Assembly: GCF_023074055.1 (NCBI RefSeq)
Contig: NZ_JADPKR010000015.1
Coordinates: 1 to 32,420, forward strand
Direction: 5' to 3'
Length of the DNA stretch: 32,420 nucleotides
From: Bradyrhizobium sp. 141
Lineage (GTDB): Bacteria > Pseudomonadota > Alphaproteobacteria > Rhizobiales > Xanthobacteraceae
This document shows positions 8,159 through 16,475 of this stretch, in pieces (position 1 is the stretch's first letter; each line of letters starts with the position of its first letter). Below the pieces are notes generated by a model. That model was not told where the DNA came from. It saw only the letters and a program-made list of their open reading frames with translations, and searched no databases. The translations under genes were made by a program, and so were the position numbers.

Positions 8159-8187
8159 GAACGCGGCGGATTGGCTCCGCCGCGTTC
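8159..8187. terminator. Strong hairpin between convergent genes
   Basis: GAACGCGGCGGA (8159-8170) and TCCGCCGCGTTC (8176-8187) form a perfect 12-bp stem with a 5-base loop. It lies between the DUF6494 gene (plus) and trcR (minus), so it could serve both. On the minus strand it is followed by TTGCTTTGG, a weak T-rich tail that suits trcR termination. Confidence 0.75.
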
Positions 8188-8223
8188 GAATAGATTTGGA
8201 CGTTTGGCGCGAAGCCTGGAGCC

Positions 8224-8919
8224 TTACTCCTCCTCGTCTTCCTGCTTCTTGCCGCCGAGCGTCTTCAGCTTGGCGAATACGGCGTCGAGGTTGAGGTCGT
8301 CGCTCGATCGCTCGGCCGGCTCGAACTCGTCCTTCTTGGTGGTCTCGGAGGCCGGCAGCAGGGTTGCGCCGCCATAAGCTGCGTCGATCGGCTTCTCCTT
8401 GGCGGCCCGTGCCACCTCGAAATCGAGCTCGATCTGCGAGCAGAGGCCGAGGGTGACAGGGTCGATCGGGGTCAGCTGGGAGGTGTTCCAGTGGGTTCGG
8501 TCCCGCACGCTCGCGATCGTGCTCTTGGTGGTGCCGACCAGGCGCATGATCTGGGCGTCCTTGAGCTCGGCATGGTTGCGCAGCAGCCAGAGGATGGCGC
8601 TCGGACGCTCGTGGCGGCGCGAGACCGGGGTATAGCGCGGGCCCTTGCGCTTGGGCTGAGGCGGCAGCACCACCTTGCTCTCCTGGAGGCGGAGGCGGTA
8701 ATCCGGATTCCTCTCGCCCTTTTCGATCTCCTCGCGGGTCAGCTGGCCGTTGGAGAGGGGGTCCATGCCCTTGATGCCCTGGGCAGCATCGCCGTCGGCG
8801 ATCGCGCGCACCTCGAGGGGATGCATCTTGGTGAAATCGGCGACCTGGTCGAAGGTCAGCGCGGTGTTGTCGAGCAGCCAGACGGCGGTCGCCTTGGGCA
8901 TCAGAGGTGCGTTGCTCAT
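8224..8919 (-). CDS. trcR: DUF1013 family cell-cycle transcriptional regulator TrcR (231 aa)
   Basis: The protein matches the alphaproteobacterial DUF1013 family, named TrcR in current annotation. Visible features are the opening LMPKATAVWLLDNTALTFDQVADFTKMHPLEVRAIADG (a helix-turn-helix-like unit), then PVSRRHERPSAILWLLRNHAELKDAQIMRLVGTTKSTIASVRDR, a second DNA-binding-like helical unit, then DPVTLGLCSQ. The C-terminal ~50 residues are acidic and end in EDEEE. AAGGAGATTTGC directly before the ATG is a near-ideal ribosome binding site and fixes the start at 8919. The gene is monocistronic: a hairpin follows it and ispH diverges upstream. The role in cell-cycle transcription comes from the family name rather than from this sequence. 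Confidence 0.88.
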   Translation of the reverse strand: MSNAPLMPKATAVWLLDNTALTFDQVADFTKMHPLEVRAIADGDAAQGIKGMDPLSNGQLTREEIEKGERNPDYRLRLQESKVVLPPQPKRKGPRYTPVSRRHERPSAILWLLRNHAELKDAQIMRLVGTTKSTIASVRDRTHWNTSQLTPIDPVTLGLCSQIELDFEVARAAKEKPIDAAYGGATLLPASETTKKDEFEPAERSSDDLNLDAVFAKLKTLGGKKQEDEEE

Positions 8920-8996
8920 GGCAAATCTCCTTTGTGCTTCGCCCACCCCTCTGGAGGCGAAGCCGGTGGTCATCAGCGATGACTGGGAATTCGCGC

Positions 8997-9026
8997 TATA
9001 TAAGCCCGGAGGGGGTAGCCACGCAA
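8997..9026 (-). promoter_or_regulatory. Candidate promoter of trcR
   Basis: On the minus strand TTGCGT (complement of 9021-9026), an 18-base spacer and TATATA (complement of 8997-9002) resemble a housekeeping promoter. The resulting leader to the ATG at 8919 would be about 70 bases. The call rests on motif match only. Confidence 0.35.
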
Positions 9027-9162
9027 TGGTTCTGCTATAGATAGTGCCTTGACAGCGCCCGAAAGGGGGCCCAATTCCCTGTAAGCCCGTACCTAAGCCC
9101 CATTCCATTCATCGACCGCTTCCCGCCCATTTGGCGAGGTGATTCGGTCCCGAGATCGCTCA

Positions 9163-10131
9163 ATGTCAGCCAAACCAGACCTCAAGATCGTGCTTTGTTC
9201 TCCCCGCGGCTTCTGCGCCGGGGTGGTCCGGGCGATCGACACCGTGGAACGGGCGCTCGATAAATACGGCGCCCCGGTCTATGTTCGCCACGAGATTGTA
9301 CACAACAAGTACGTCGTCGATGGGTTGAAGAAAAAGGGCGCCATCTTCGTCGAGGAGCTCGCCGAAATCCCGGAAAACACCACCGCGCCGGTGGTGTTCT
9401 CGGCCCACGGCGTGCCGAAATCGGTTCCGGCCGACGCCCAGTCCCGCAATCTGTTCTCGCTGGATGCGACCTGCCCGCTGGTGACCAAGGTGCACCGCGA
9501 GGCCGCGATCCACTTCAAGCGTGGCCGCGAGATCTTCCTGATCGGCCACTCCCATCACCCCGAAGTGGTTGGCACGCTCGGCCAGCTTCCGACCGGCGCC
9601 GTGACCCTGATCGAGACCGCCGAGGACGCCAAGACCATTGCGCCGAAGGATCCGAATAACCTCGCCTTCGTGACCCAGACCACGCTCTCGATCGACGACA
9701 CCGCGGAGATCGTCGCGCTCCTGAAGGAGCGCTTCCCCAACATCAACGGGCCGCACAAGGAAGACATCTGCTACGCCACCACCAACCGCCAGCTCGCGGT
9801 GAAGAAGGTGGCGCCGGTGGTGGATGCCCTGATCGTGGTCGGTGCGCCGAACTCGTCGAACTCGCAGCGCTTGCGCGAGGTCGCCGAGCGCGAGGGCTGC
9901 GGGATCGCTGTGCTGGCGCAGCGCGCCACCGACATCGACTGGGACAAGTTCGGCAACATCGCGAGCCTCGGCATCACCGCAGGCGCATCCGCGCCGGAGG
10001 TGATCGTCGAAGAGATCATGGACGCGTTCGCCGAGCGCTACACGCTGCATGTGGAGACGGTTTCGGCTGCGGAGGAGAACGAGTTCTTCCCGCTGCCCCG
10101 TCAGGTGCGCCCTGAAGCCGCCGCCGAGTAG
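9163..10131 (+). CDS. ispH: 4-hydroxy-3-methylbut-2-enyl diphosphate reductase (322 aa)
   Basis: This is the last enzyme of the MEP isoprenoid pathway; it reduces HMBPP to IPP and DMAPP with a [4Fe-4S] cluster in the cytoplasm. The three cluster Cys are visible in SPRGFCAG (C18), [11 protein letters not shown] (C104) and [11 protein letters not shown] (C203). The conserved His sit in [13 protein letters not shown] and SHHPEVVGT, the last with the catalytic Glu. The start at 9163 ([16 protein letters not shown]) fits the family N-terminus; a GTG at 9139 would add eight residues. A TTGACA at 9049-9054 is a possible -35, but no good -10 follows. thrB starts six bases after the stop, so the genes form an operon with rnhA. 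A second ispH elsewhere in the genome is common in this genus. Confidence 0.95.
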   Translation: MSAKPDLKIVLCSPRGFCAGVVRAIDTVERALDKYGAPVYVRHEIVHNKYVVDGLKKKGAIFVEELAEIPENTTAPVVFSAHGVPKSVPADAQSRNLFSLDATCPLVTKVHREAAIHFKRGREIFLIGHSHHPEVVGTLGQLPTGAVTLIETAEDAKTIAPKDPNNLAFVTQTTLSIDDTAEIVALLKERFPNINGPHKEDICYATTNRQLAVKKVAPVVDALIVVGAPNSSNSQRLREVAEREGCGIAVLAQRATDIDWDKFGNIASLGITAGASAPEVIVEEIMDAFAERYTLHVETVSAAEENEFFPLPRQVRPEAAAE

Positions 10132-10137
10132 ACTTTT

Positions 10138-11121
10138 ATGGCGGTCTACACCGACGTTGCCGCCGACGAGCTTGCGGATTTCCTGAAGCAATATGATCTC
10201 GGCGAATTGCTCTCCTACAAGGGCATCGCCGAGGGCGTCGAGAACACCAACTTCCTGCTGCATACGAGTACAGGTTCGTTCATCCTCACGCTCTACGAGA
10301 AGCGCGTGGCGAAGAACGATCTGCCGTTCTTCCTGGCGCTGATGACGCATCTGGCCGAGCACGGCGTCAACTGCCCGCTGCCGGTAAAGGGCAGAGACGG
10401 CGAGGCGCTGCGCGAACTGTCGGGCCGTCCGGCCGCGATCATCACCTTTCTCGAAGGCGTGTGGCCGCGCAAGCCGAACGTGGCCCATTGCGCCGGCGTC
10501 GGTGCGGCGCTGGCGAAGATGCATCTGGCCGGTGCGAACTTTGCGGTTCGGCGCGCCAACGCGCTATCGGTCTCCGGATGGCGGCCGTTATTCGATGCGG
10601 CCTCACACCGTGCCGACGAAGTGCAGCCGGGGCTGCGCGCGTTTCTCGCGGCCGAGCTCGACCATCTCTCGAGCGGGGTCTGGCCGACCGATCTGCCGGA
10701 AGGCGTGATCCACGCCGACCTCTTCAACGACAACGTCTTCTTCCTCGGCGACAAGCTCTCCGGGATCATCGACTTCACCTTCGCCTGCAACGACATGCTG
10801 GCTTATGACGTCGCGATCTGCCTCAACGCCTGGTGCTTCGAGCCGGATCATTCCTTCAACGTCACCAAGGCGCGTGCCTTCCTCAACGCCTATGGCCGGG
10901 TGCGAAAGCTTTCGGAGGCGGAAGAGGCCGCGCTGCCGCTGCTCGCGCGTGGCGCTGCGATCCGCTTCCTGCTGACGCGGCTGGTGGACTGGCTCAACGT
11001 GCCCGAGGGTGCGCTGGTCAAGCCGAAGGATCCGCTGGAATATGTCCGCAAGCTGCGCTTTCACCAGAGCGTGACGAGCGTGCGCGACTATGGGCTGATG
11101 CCGTCGGGGCTGGTGGCGTGA
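10138..11121 (+). CDS. thrB: Homoserine kinase, APH-fold type (327 aa)
   Basis: This phosphorylates homoserine to O-phosphohomoserine in threonine synthesis. It is the aminoglycoside-phosphotransferase-like ThrB of alphaproteobacteria, not the GHMP kinase. Motifs visible are [13 protein letters not shown] near the N-terminus (nucleotide loop), the Brenner motif [11 protein letters not shown] with H192, D194 and N199, and [16 protein letters not shown] carrying the metal-binding Asp. Length and the ending RDYGLMPSG are typical. It follows ispH by six bases, and its stop overlaps the GTG of rnhA by four bases, so translation is probably coupled. Confidence 0.95.
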   Translation: MAVYTDVAADELADFLKQYDLGELLSYKGIAEGVENTNFLLHTSTGSFILTLYEKRVAKNDLPFFLALMTHLAEHGVNCPLPVKGRDGEALRELSGRPAAIITFLEGVWPRKPNVAHCAGVGAALAKMHLAGANFAVRRANALSVSGWRPLFDAASHRADEVQPGLRAFLAAELDHLSSGVWPTDLPEGVIHADLFNDNVFFLGDKLSGIIDFTFACNDMLAYDVAICLNAWCFEPDHSFNVTKARAFLNAYGRVRKLSEAEEAALPLLARGAAIRFLLTRLVDWLNVPEGALVKPKDPLEYVRKLRFHQSVTSVRDYGLMPSGLVA

Positions 11122-11582
11122 GCGAGCTCCCCAATGTCACGATCTATACCGACGGCGCCTGCTCGGGAAATCCCGGCCCGGGCGGCTGGGGCGCGATCCT
11201 GAAGTTCGGCGACAAGGAGAAGGAGCTGAACGGCGGCGAGCGCCACACCACCAACAACCAGATGGAGCTGATGGCGGCGATCTCCGCGCTCGAAGCGCTG
11301 AAGAAGCCGTGCACCGTCGATCTCTACACCGATAGCCAATATGTCCGGCAGGGCATTACGGGCTGGATCTTCGGCTGGAAGCGCAACGGCTGGCGCACCG
11401 CCGACAAGAAGCCGGTGAAGAACGTCGAGCTATGGCAGCGCCTTGACGCCGCACTGAAGCAGCACGAAGTCCGCTGGCACTGGGTCAAGGGCCACGCCGG
11501 CCATCCCGAGAACGAACGGGCCGATCAACTGGCGCGCGACGGGATCGTGAAGGCGCGGTTGCAGCAGAGGCTGGCTGAGTAG
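11118..11582 (+). CDS. rnhA: Ribonuclease HI (154 aa)
   Basis: This endonuclease cuts the RNA strand of RNA-DNA hybrids. All four catalytic acidic residues are present: D12 in [17 protein letters not shown]50 in [10 protein letters not shown]72 in LYTDSQYV and D136 in NERADQLA. The [12 protein letters not shown] loop with its catalytic His is intact. Length matches E. coli RNase HI (155 aa). The start is GTG at 11118 inside GTGA, overlapping the thrB stop. A longer upstream frame exists but lies within thrB and is not needed. The transcript probably ends at the nested palindrome at 11611-11700. Confidence 0.95.
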   Translation: MSELPNVTIYTDGACSGNPGPGGWGAILKFGDKEKELNGGERHTTNNQMELMAAISALEALKKPCTVDLYTDSQYVRQGITGWIFGWKRNGWRTADKKPVKNVELWQRLDAALKQHEVRWHWVKGHAGHPENERADQLARDGIVKARLQQRLAE

Positions 11583-11610
11583 GGCGTCGCCGTCGGCGCC
11601 GCCCGGTTTC

Positions 11611-11700
11611 GTAGGGTGGGCAAAGCGAAGCGTGCCCACGGCTTCTTCTAATTATGGAAAGATGGTGGGCACGGCGCTGGCGCGCCTTTGCCCACCCTAC
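11611..11700. repeat. Nested palindromic repeat, GTAGGGTGGGCAAAG family
   Basis: The outer arms GTAGGGTGGGCAAAG (11611-11625) and CTTTGCCCACCCTAC (11686-11700) are perfect over 15 bp. Inner arms CGTGCCCAC (11631-11639) and GTGGGCACG (11665-11673) also pair. The 25-base centre is AT-rich. The element lies between convergent rnhA and the peroxiredoxin gene and can fold in RNA from either strand, so it may terminate both. Confidence 0.8.
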
Positions 11701-11737
11701 GACACTTCCCGTTTCGAAGAAGTCGGTGGCCTAATAC

Positions 11738-12223
11738 TTACAGCTGCCCCAGCAGCGTATCGCCGCCGGAGACCTCGACCTTGCCGGGCATCGCCTCGAG
11801 GTTCAGCTTCTTCACCACGCCGTCCTCGACCAGCATCGAATAGCGCTTGGAGCGGACGCCGAGGCCGTTGGCGGAGGCGTCCAGCTCCATGCCGATTGCC
11901 TTGGCGAACTCGGCATTGCCGTCGGCGAGGAAGATGGCCTCGTCGCGCTGGTCGGTATCGCGCTTCCACGCGTTCATGACGAAGGCGTCGTTGACGGAGA
12001 CGATGGCGATGGTGTCGACGCCCTTGTCCTTCAGGGCGTAGGCGTTGAGGAAGATGCTCGGCAGATGCATCTTGTGGCAGGTGCCGGTATAGGCGCCGGG
12101 CACCGCGAACAGCGCCACCTTCTTGCCCTTGAAGATATCGTCGGTGGTCTTCACCTGCGGGCCTTCCGCCGTCATCACGCGGAATTTCGCCTCGGGCAGC
12201 TTGTCGCCAGTCTGGATCGCCAT
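11738..12223 (-). CDS. Peroxiredoxin, Prx5 type, single Cys (161 aa)
   Basis: This is a thiol peroxidase of the Prx5/type II group that reduces H2O2 and organic peroxides in the cytoplasm. The active-site motif is PGAYTGTC with P42, T46 and peroxidatic C49; the usual family form is PGAFTPTC. The conserved Arg lies in RSKRYSMLVEDG. C49 is the only Cys in the protein, so it has no internal resolving Cys and must be recycled by an external thiol such as glutathione/glutaredoxin. AGGGAGA precedes the ATG at 12223. It is the last gene of a minus-strand run after fadD and the DUF924 gene, with a 131-base gap that makes its own promoter possible. Confidence 0.92.
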   Translation of the reverse strand: MAIQTGDKLPEAKFRVMTAEGPQVKTTDDIFKGKKVALFAVPGAYTGTCHKMHLPSIFLNAYALKDKGVDTIAIVSVNDAFVMNAWKRDTDQRDEAIFLADGNAEFAKAIGMELDASANGLGVRSKRYSMLVEDGVVKKLNLEAMPGKVEVSGGDTLLGQL

Positions 12224-12354
12224 CGTCAGTCTCCCTGAATATCGGTCCCGCTTTTTAGACCGTGGCGCGGGCCCGCACAATATTGCCGGCGGCGGAAGCG
12301 GCGAGGGCTTGGGCCTCTCCTTGGGCCTCACCTGGGCCGTTCACCGTGATGTCA

Positions 12355-12909
12355 TCAGCCGGCGAAGCCGCCGCCGTCGAGGAAGGCCTGCTCTTCCTCG
12401 GTGGTGTCACGGTTGAGGAGACGGTTGCGGTGGGGGAAACGACCGAACCGCTGGATAATGTCGGCGTGCTCGCGGGCGTATTTCAGGTTTTCGGCATTGT
12501 CGGTGTTTTGAAACAGCGCGACGCAATGCAGCTGATCGGCCAGGTGCTCCGAATGCATGAAAGGCAGATAGAGGAATTGGAGCAGGATGGGATCGATCCT
12601 GCGATCTGTGCCCCGGTCGATGGCGCGGCGGGCCACATCGCGCGCCAGCGTATCGCTGGCAAAGGCTTGCGGCGTGTCGCGAAACATGTTGCGGGGGAAC
12701 TGGTCGAGCACGATGACCAGCGCGAGCGCGCCGTCATCGCTCGTCTCCCATGATGCAAGCTCACCGGCGGCCGCCTTCTGCCACACAGCGAGAAAGCGGC
12801 GCCTGACTTCCGCGTCGAAAGCGTCGTCGCGCTTGTACCAGCGCTCGCGGCCGGCCTCGCGCCAGAAGGCGAGAATGCCGGATGGCGTGATGTCGCCGAT
12901 GTCAGCCAT
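12355..12909 (-). CDS. DUF924 family protein (184 aa)
   Basis: A mostly helical cytoplasmic protein. The motifs ILAFWREAGRERWYKRDDAFDAEVRRRF, ALVIVLDQFPRNMFRDTPQAFASD, FLYLPFMHSEHLADQ and FGRFPHRNRLLNRDTTEEEQAFL are the DUF924 pattern. The fold is TPR-like and the function is not established. The start ATG at 12909 lies 15 bases after the fadD stop, and no clear ribosome binding site is seen, so translation may depend on the fadD transcript. Confidence 0.9.
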   Translation of the reverse strand: MADIGDITPSGILAFWREAGRERWYKRDDAFDAEVRRRFLAVWQKAAAGELASWETSDDGALALVIVLDQFPRNMFRDTPQAFASDTLARDVARRAIDRGTDRRIDPILLQFLYLPFMHSEHLADQLHCVALFQNTDNAENLKYAREHADIIQRFGRFPHRNRLLNRDTTEEEQAFLDGGGFAG

Positions 12910-12924
12910 GAATCAAAGGCGGCC

Positions 12925-14610
12925 TTACGCCGCCTCCGCCTTCTTCTCGTCGCGGAGCTGCCGGCGCAGGATCTTGCCGACATTGGTCTTGGGCAGGTCG
13001 GTGCGGAATTCGATGTGCTTGGGCACCTTGTAGCCGGTCAGCTGCTCCTGGCAGAACTTGATCACGACTTCCGCGGTGAGGTTCGGATCCTTCTTGACGA
13101 TGAAGGCCTTCACCGCTTCGCCCGACTTGGAATCGGGGATGCCGATCACGGCGCATTCGAGCACGCCCGGATGGCTCGCGATCACTTCCTCGATCTCATT
13201 CGGATAGACGTTGAAGCCGGAGACCAGGATCATGTCCTTCTTGCGGTCGACGATCTTGGTGTAGCCCTTCTCGTCCATCACGCCGATGTCGCCGGTGCGG
13301 AAATAGCCGTCCGCGGTCATCACCTTGGCGGTCTCCTCCGGCCTGTTCCAGTAACCCGACATCACTTGCGGACCCTTCGCGCAGATCTCGCCAGGCTGGC
13401 CGAGCGGGACTTCGTTGCCGTCGTCGTCGCGGATCGAGATGTAAGTCGAGGGAACGGGGAGACCGATGGTGCCGGTGAACTCGGTCGCGGTCGCCGGATT
13501 GCAGGTCAGCGTCGGCGAGGTCTCCGACAGCCCATAGCCTTCGGCGATGAAGCAACCGGTTATCGCCTTCCATTGATCGGCCACGGGACGCTGCACCGCC
13601 ATGCCGCCGCCGTTCGAGATCTTCAGCTTGGAGAAGTCGAGCTTCTTGAAATCAGGGTGGTGCATCAAGCCGTTGTAGAGCGTGTTCACGGCCGGGAAGC
13701 TGTTGACCTGGACTTTCGCCAGCTCCTTGACGAAGCCCGCGATGTCGCGCGGGTTGGGAATCAGGAGATTGCAGCCGCCGGCGCGCACCGCGAGCAGGTA
13801 GCAGGCCGTCAGCGCGAAGATGTGATAGAGCGGCAGCGCGCAGACGATCATGAGCTGATCGACATGCGGCGGCGCGGCCATCGCCGGTTGGAGCCAGGCG
13901 TCGTTCTGCAGGACGTTGGCGACGATGTTGCGGTGGAGCAGGGTGGCGCCCTTGGAGACGCCGGTGGTGCCGCCGGTATATTGCAGGAAGGCGACGTCGC
14001 CCGGCGAGAGTTTTGGCTTGTTGAAGGTCATGCCGCGACCGGCCGAGAGCGCGTCGTTGAAGGACACAGCGCCGGGCAGCGACCACGCCGGTACCATCTT
14101 CTTGACGCGGCGGACGACGAGGTTGACGATCACGCCCTTGAAGCCGAGCAGGTCGCCCATGCTGGCGACGATGACATGCTTCACCGCGGTCTTCGCGATC
14201 ACCTGTTCGACGGTGTGAGCAAAGTTCTCCAGCACGATGATGGCTTCAGCACCGGAATCCTTAAGCTGGTGCTCGAGCTCACGCGGGGTATAGAGCGGAT
14301 TGACGTTGACGACCGCGAAGCCGGCGCGCAGGACCGCGGCGGTCGCAACCGGATATTGCAGCACGTTCGGCATCATGAGGGCGACGCGCGCGCCGCGCTG
14401 CAGCCCGCGGCCCTGCAAATAGGCGGCGAGCGCGACCGACATCTGGTCGAGGTCGCGGTAGCTGATCGCCTTGTCCATGCAGATGAACGCCTTGCGGTCG
14501 GCGAACTTGGTGAAGCTCTCCTCCAGCAGGTCGACCAGCGACGCGTATTGGGTCGGCTCGATATCGGCAGGCACGCCGGGCGGATACTGCTTGAGCCAGA
14601 TGCGCTCCAT
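12925..14610 (-). CDS. fadD: Long-chain fatty acid-CoA ligase (561 aa)
   Basis: This AMP-forming ligase activates long-chain fatty acids for beta-oxidation at the inner face of the membrane. Visible motifs are QYTGGTTGVSKGA (ATP-binding loop), AEGYGLSETSPTLTCNP, GYFRTGDIGVMDEKGYTKIVDRKKDMILVSGFNVYPNEIEEV (the FACS signature region) and the C-terminal TNVGKILRRQLRDE with the catalytic Lys. The opening WLKQYPPGVPADIEP and the length match FadD. GGGGAG precedes the ATG at 14610. It heads a fadD-DUF924 unit. A small hairpin at 14634-14653 lies just upstream in its leader or promoter. It is one of three acyl-CoA synthetases in the window. Confidence 0.92.
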   Translation of the reverse strand: MERIWLKQYPPGVPADIEPTQYASLVDLLEESFTKFADRKAFICMDKAISYRDLDQMSVALAAYLQGRGLQRGARVALMMPNVLQYPVATAAVLRAGFAVVNVNPLYTPRELEHQLKDSGAEAIIVLENFAHTVEQVIAKTAVKHVIVASMGDLLGFKGVIVNLVVRRVKKMVPAWSLPGAVSFNDALSAGRGMTFNKPKLSPGDVAFLQYTGGTTGVSKGATLLHRNIVANVLQNDAWLQPAMAAPPHVDQLMIVCALPLYHIFALTACYLLAVRAGGCNLLIPNPRDIAGFVKELAKVQVNSFPAVNTLYNGLMHHPDFKKLDFSKLKISNGGGMAVQRPVADQWKAITGCFIAEGYGLSETSPTLTCNPATATEFTGTIGLPVPSTYISIRDDDGNEVPLGQPGEICAKGPQVMSGYWNRPEETAKVMTADGYFRTGDIGVMDEKGYTKIVDRKKDMILVSGFNVYPNEIEEVIASHPGVLECAVIGIPDSKSGEAVKAFIVKKDPNLTAEVVIKFCQEQLTGYKVPKHIEFRTDLPKTNVGKILRRQLRDEKKAEAA

Positions 14611-14798
14611 GGAAAACTCCCCTCATTGACCAGAGCCCGTTGTGTCTCGGGCTTGCCTCATTGCCGCCAGTATCGAACCTGCCGGAACGCGTGGCAAGCC
14701 GTCGAGGCTTAGGGCAAAGGTCGGGGAGGAGCTACTGGAATCATCGCGAACGGCGCTGCCGCAAGTGCGAAGCGCCGGCTGTCGCGGTGAGGGCGCCG

Positions 14799-16286
14799 TT
14801 AACTGTTGTTGGCCGGCTTGGCGGCGGGCTTGGTCGCGGCCTTGGGCTTGGCGGGCTTCGGATCGCCGCTTGCCGCAGGCTTCTCGGCGGGTTTTGCCGC
14901 CGTATCGTGCTTGGCCGCAGCATGCTTGGGCGCCGCCGGCTTCGCCGCCGTCTTGGCGTCGTTCTTACCGTCGCTCTTGGCCGCAGCCGGCTTGGCATCC
15001 GGCTTCGCCGCGGCCGTCTTGGTATCCTTGTTGCTGTCCTTGCCCGCGTCTTTCGGCTTGTCGGCCGCGTCGGGCTTCTTGGCGACGCGCGACTTCTTGC
15101 CACGCGGCTTTGACGCGGCCTGCTGGTCGGCATCGGCCGCGACCGCCGCGATCAGGGCGGTGCCGGTGCGGGTCGGGCCGGTATAGACCAGCACGGGCTC
15201 GGCCGCCGCCGGGGCCGAGGCCATCAGCTCGGACGCCTTCATCAGGGGCGGCTGAAGGCCGGCGGTGAAGAAGGTGACCTGGGCTTCGCCGCCGGTGGCT
15301 GAAGCCGATCCGGTCATGCCGCCATTGGCTGCAATCAGCGCATCGTCGTCGTCGCTGGCCGGCCGCTTGCGATGGCCGCCGCACATCTCGTCGCGCAGGT
15401 TCGGCGGCGAGGCGTCGACCGGCACGAGGTTGTCGACCGTGCCGAGCGAGGGGCGCAGCCACGTCAGATTGTCCTGGCCGAAGCCGCGCTCGAGCAGCTG
15501 CGCCGCTTTCACCGCGCGCGCGGTGCCGGAGCTCGCACCCAGCACCACCGCGATCAGCCGGCGGCCGTTGCGCGTCGCCGACGCCACGAGATTGTAGCCG
15601 GAGGCACAGATGAAGCCGGTCTTGAAACCGTCGGCGCCGGGATAGCGGCCGATCAGCTTGTTGAAATTGCCGGTGACGCGCTTGCCGAAACGGATCGCCG
15701 GGATGTGCATGAAATACTCGTATTCCGGCAGATCGCGCAGGAACGAGCGCGCCAAAATGCCGAGGTCGCGCGCCGACGTGATCTGGCCGTCGGCGGGCAG
15801 GCCGTTCGGATTGACGTAGCTGGTCTGCGTCATGCCGAGCTTCCTGGCGGTGTCGTTCATCATCGCGGAGAAGCCGTCGATCGAGCCGCCGACGCCCTCG
15901 GCAAGCACCACGGCCATGTCGTTCGCCGACTTGACCATCATCATCTTCAGCGCATTGTCGACGGTGAGCTGCGTTCCCGGACGGAACCCCATTTTCGAGG
16001 GCGATTGCGAGGCCGCCGTCGGCGATACGGTGAGCACCGTGTCGAGCGTCAGCCTGCCGTCCTTGACCGCCTTCAGCGTCACATAGGCGGTCATGATCTT
16101 GGTGACGGAGGCCGGATACCAGGGAATGGTCGCGTTATCCGCCTGCAGCACCTTGCCGCTGTCGGCCTCGATCAGCAGCAGCGCTTCGGCACTCGCCGCG
16201 CGCGGCGCGAGCAATGCGGCGCATGCGAGGCTCGCAGCGAACAGGTTGAACAGCGATTTGCGAAGCAGCGGGCGTAGGGCGTGCAC
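14799..16286 (-). CDS. D-alanyl-D-alanine carboxypeptidase with Lys/Ala/Pro-rich tail (495 aa)
   Basis: This penicillin-binding protein of the S11 (PBP5/6) family trims the terminal D-Ala of peptidoglycan stem peptides in the periplasm. A Sec signal ends near RAASA-EA (residue 33). The catalytic motifs are intact: SVTK (60-63), SAN (120-122) and KTG (222-224). The peptidase domain ends near residue 275. Instead of a clear PBP5 C-terminal domain there is a linker, then ~105 residues (391-495) made almost only of Lys, Ala, Pro, Asp and Thr. The start is GTG at 16286 with AAGGA upstream, and the signal peptide supports it. It belongs to the DacA/DacC group. The role of the tail is unknown; wall or polyanion binding is only a guess. 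Confidence 0.9.
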   Translation of the reverse strand: MHALRPLLRKSLFNLFAASLACAALLAPRAASAEALLLIEADSGKVLQADNATIPWYPASVTKIMTAYVTLKAVKDGRLTLDTVLTVSPTAASQSPSKMGFRPGTQLTVDNALKMMMVKSANDMAVVLAEGVGGSIDGFSAMMNDTARKLGMTQTSYVNPNGLPADGQITSARDLGILARSFLRDLPEYEYFMHIPAIRFGKRVTGNFNKLIGRYPGADGFKTGFICASGYNLVASATRNGRRLIAVVLGASSGTARAVKAAQLLERGFGQDNLTWLRPSLGTVDNLVPVDASPPNLRDEMCGGHRKRPASDDDDALIAANGGMTGSASATGGEAQVTFFTAGLQPPLMKASELMASAPAAAEPVLVYTGPTRTGTALIAAVAADADQQAASKPRGKKSRVAKKPDAADKPKDAGKDSNKDTKTAAAKPDAKPAAAKSDGKNDAKTAAKPAAPKHAAAKHDTAAKPAEKPAASGDPKPAKPKAATKPAAKPANNS

Positions 16287-16475
16287 TATCCGATTCCGGT
16301 CCTTGGAGACCCGCCGGTTCCGGACGGTTCTCGTGATCTGATGTTCGGTTTTGAAATCCAGCGCCGCCGCTTGCGGCGTCGCAAACCTATACCGGCTGGT
16401 GCGTCGAGAATAGGGGCAACAGCGGGGTATTCCGCAATGAAATAGGCCGAATTTCGACGATGTTATGAGGACTTG

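Noticed and set aside
9049..9077. TTGACA as a complete ispH promoter
   Set aside because: The -35 is perfect but the sequence at 17-base spacing (CAATTC) is a poor -10, so a promoter entry is not supported.
12309..12330. Short direct repeat TTGGGCCTC upstream of the peroxiredoxin gene
   Set aside because: Only two nearby copies of nine bases in GC-rich DNA; this is expected by chance and has no symmetry.
13015..14712. 565-codon frame antisense to fadD
   Set aside because: fadD motifs on the minus strand are complete. The plus frame is low in hydrophobic order and has no family features.
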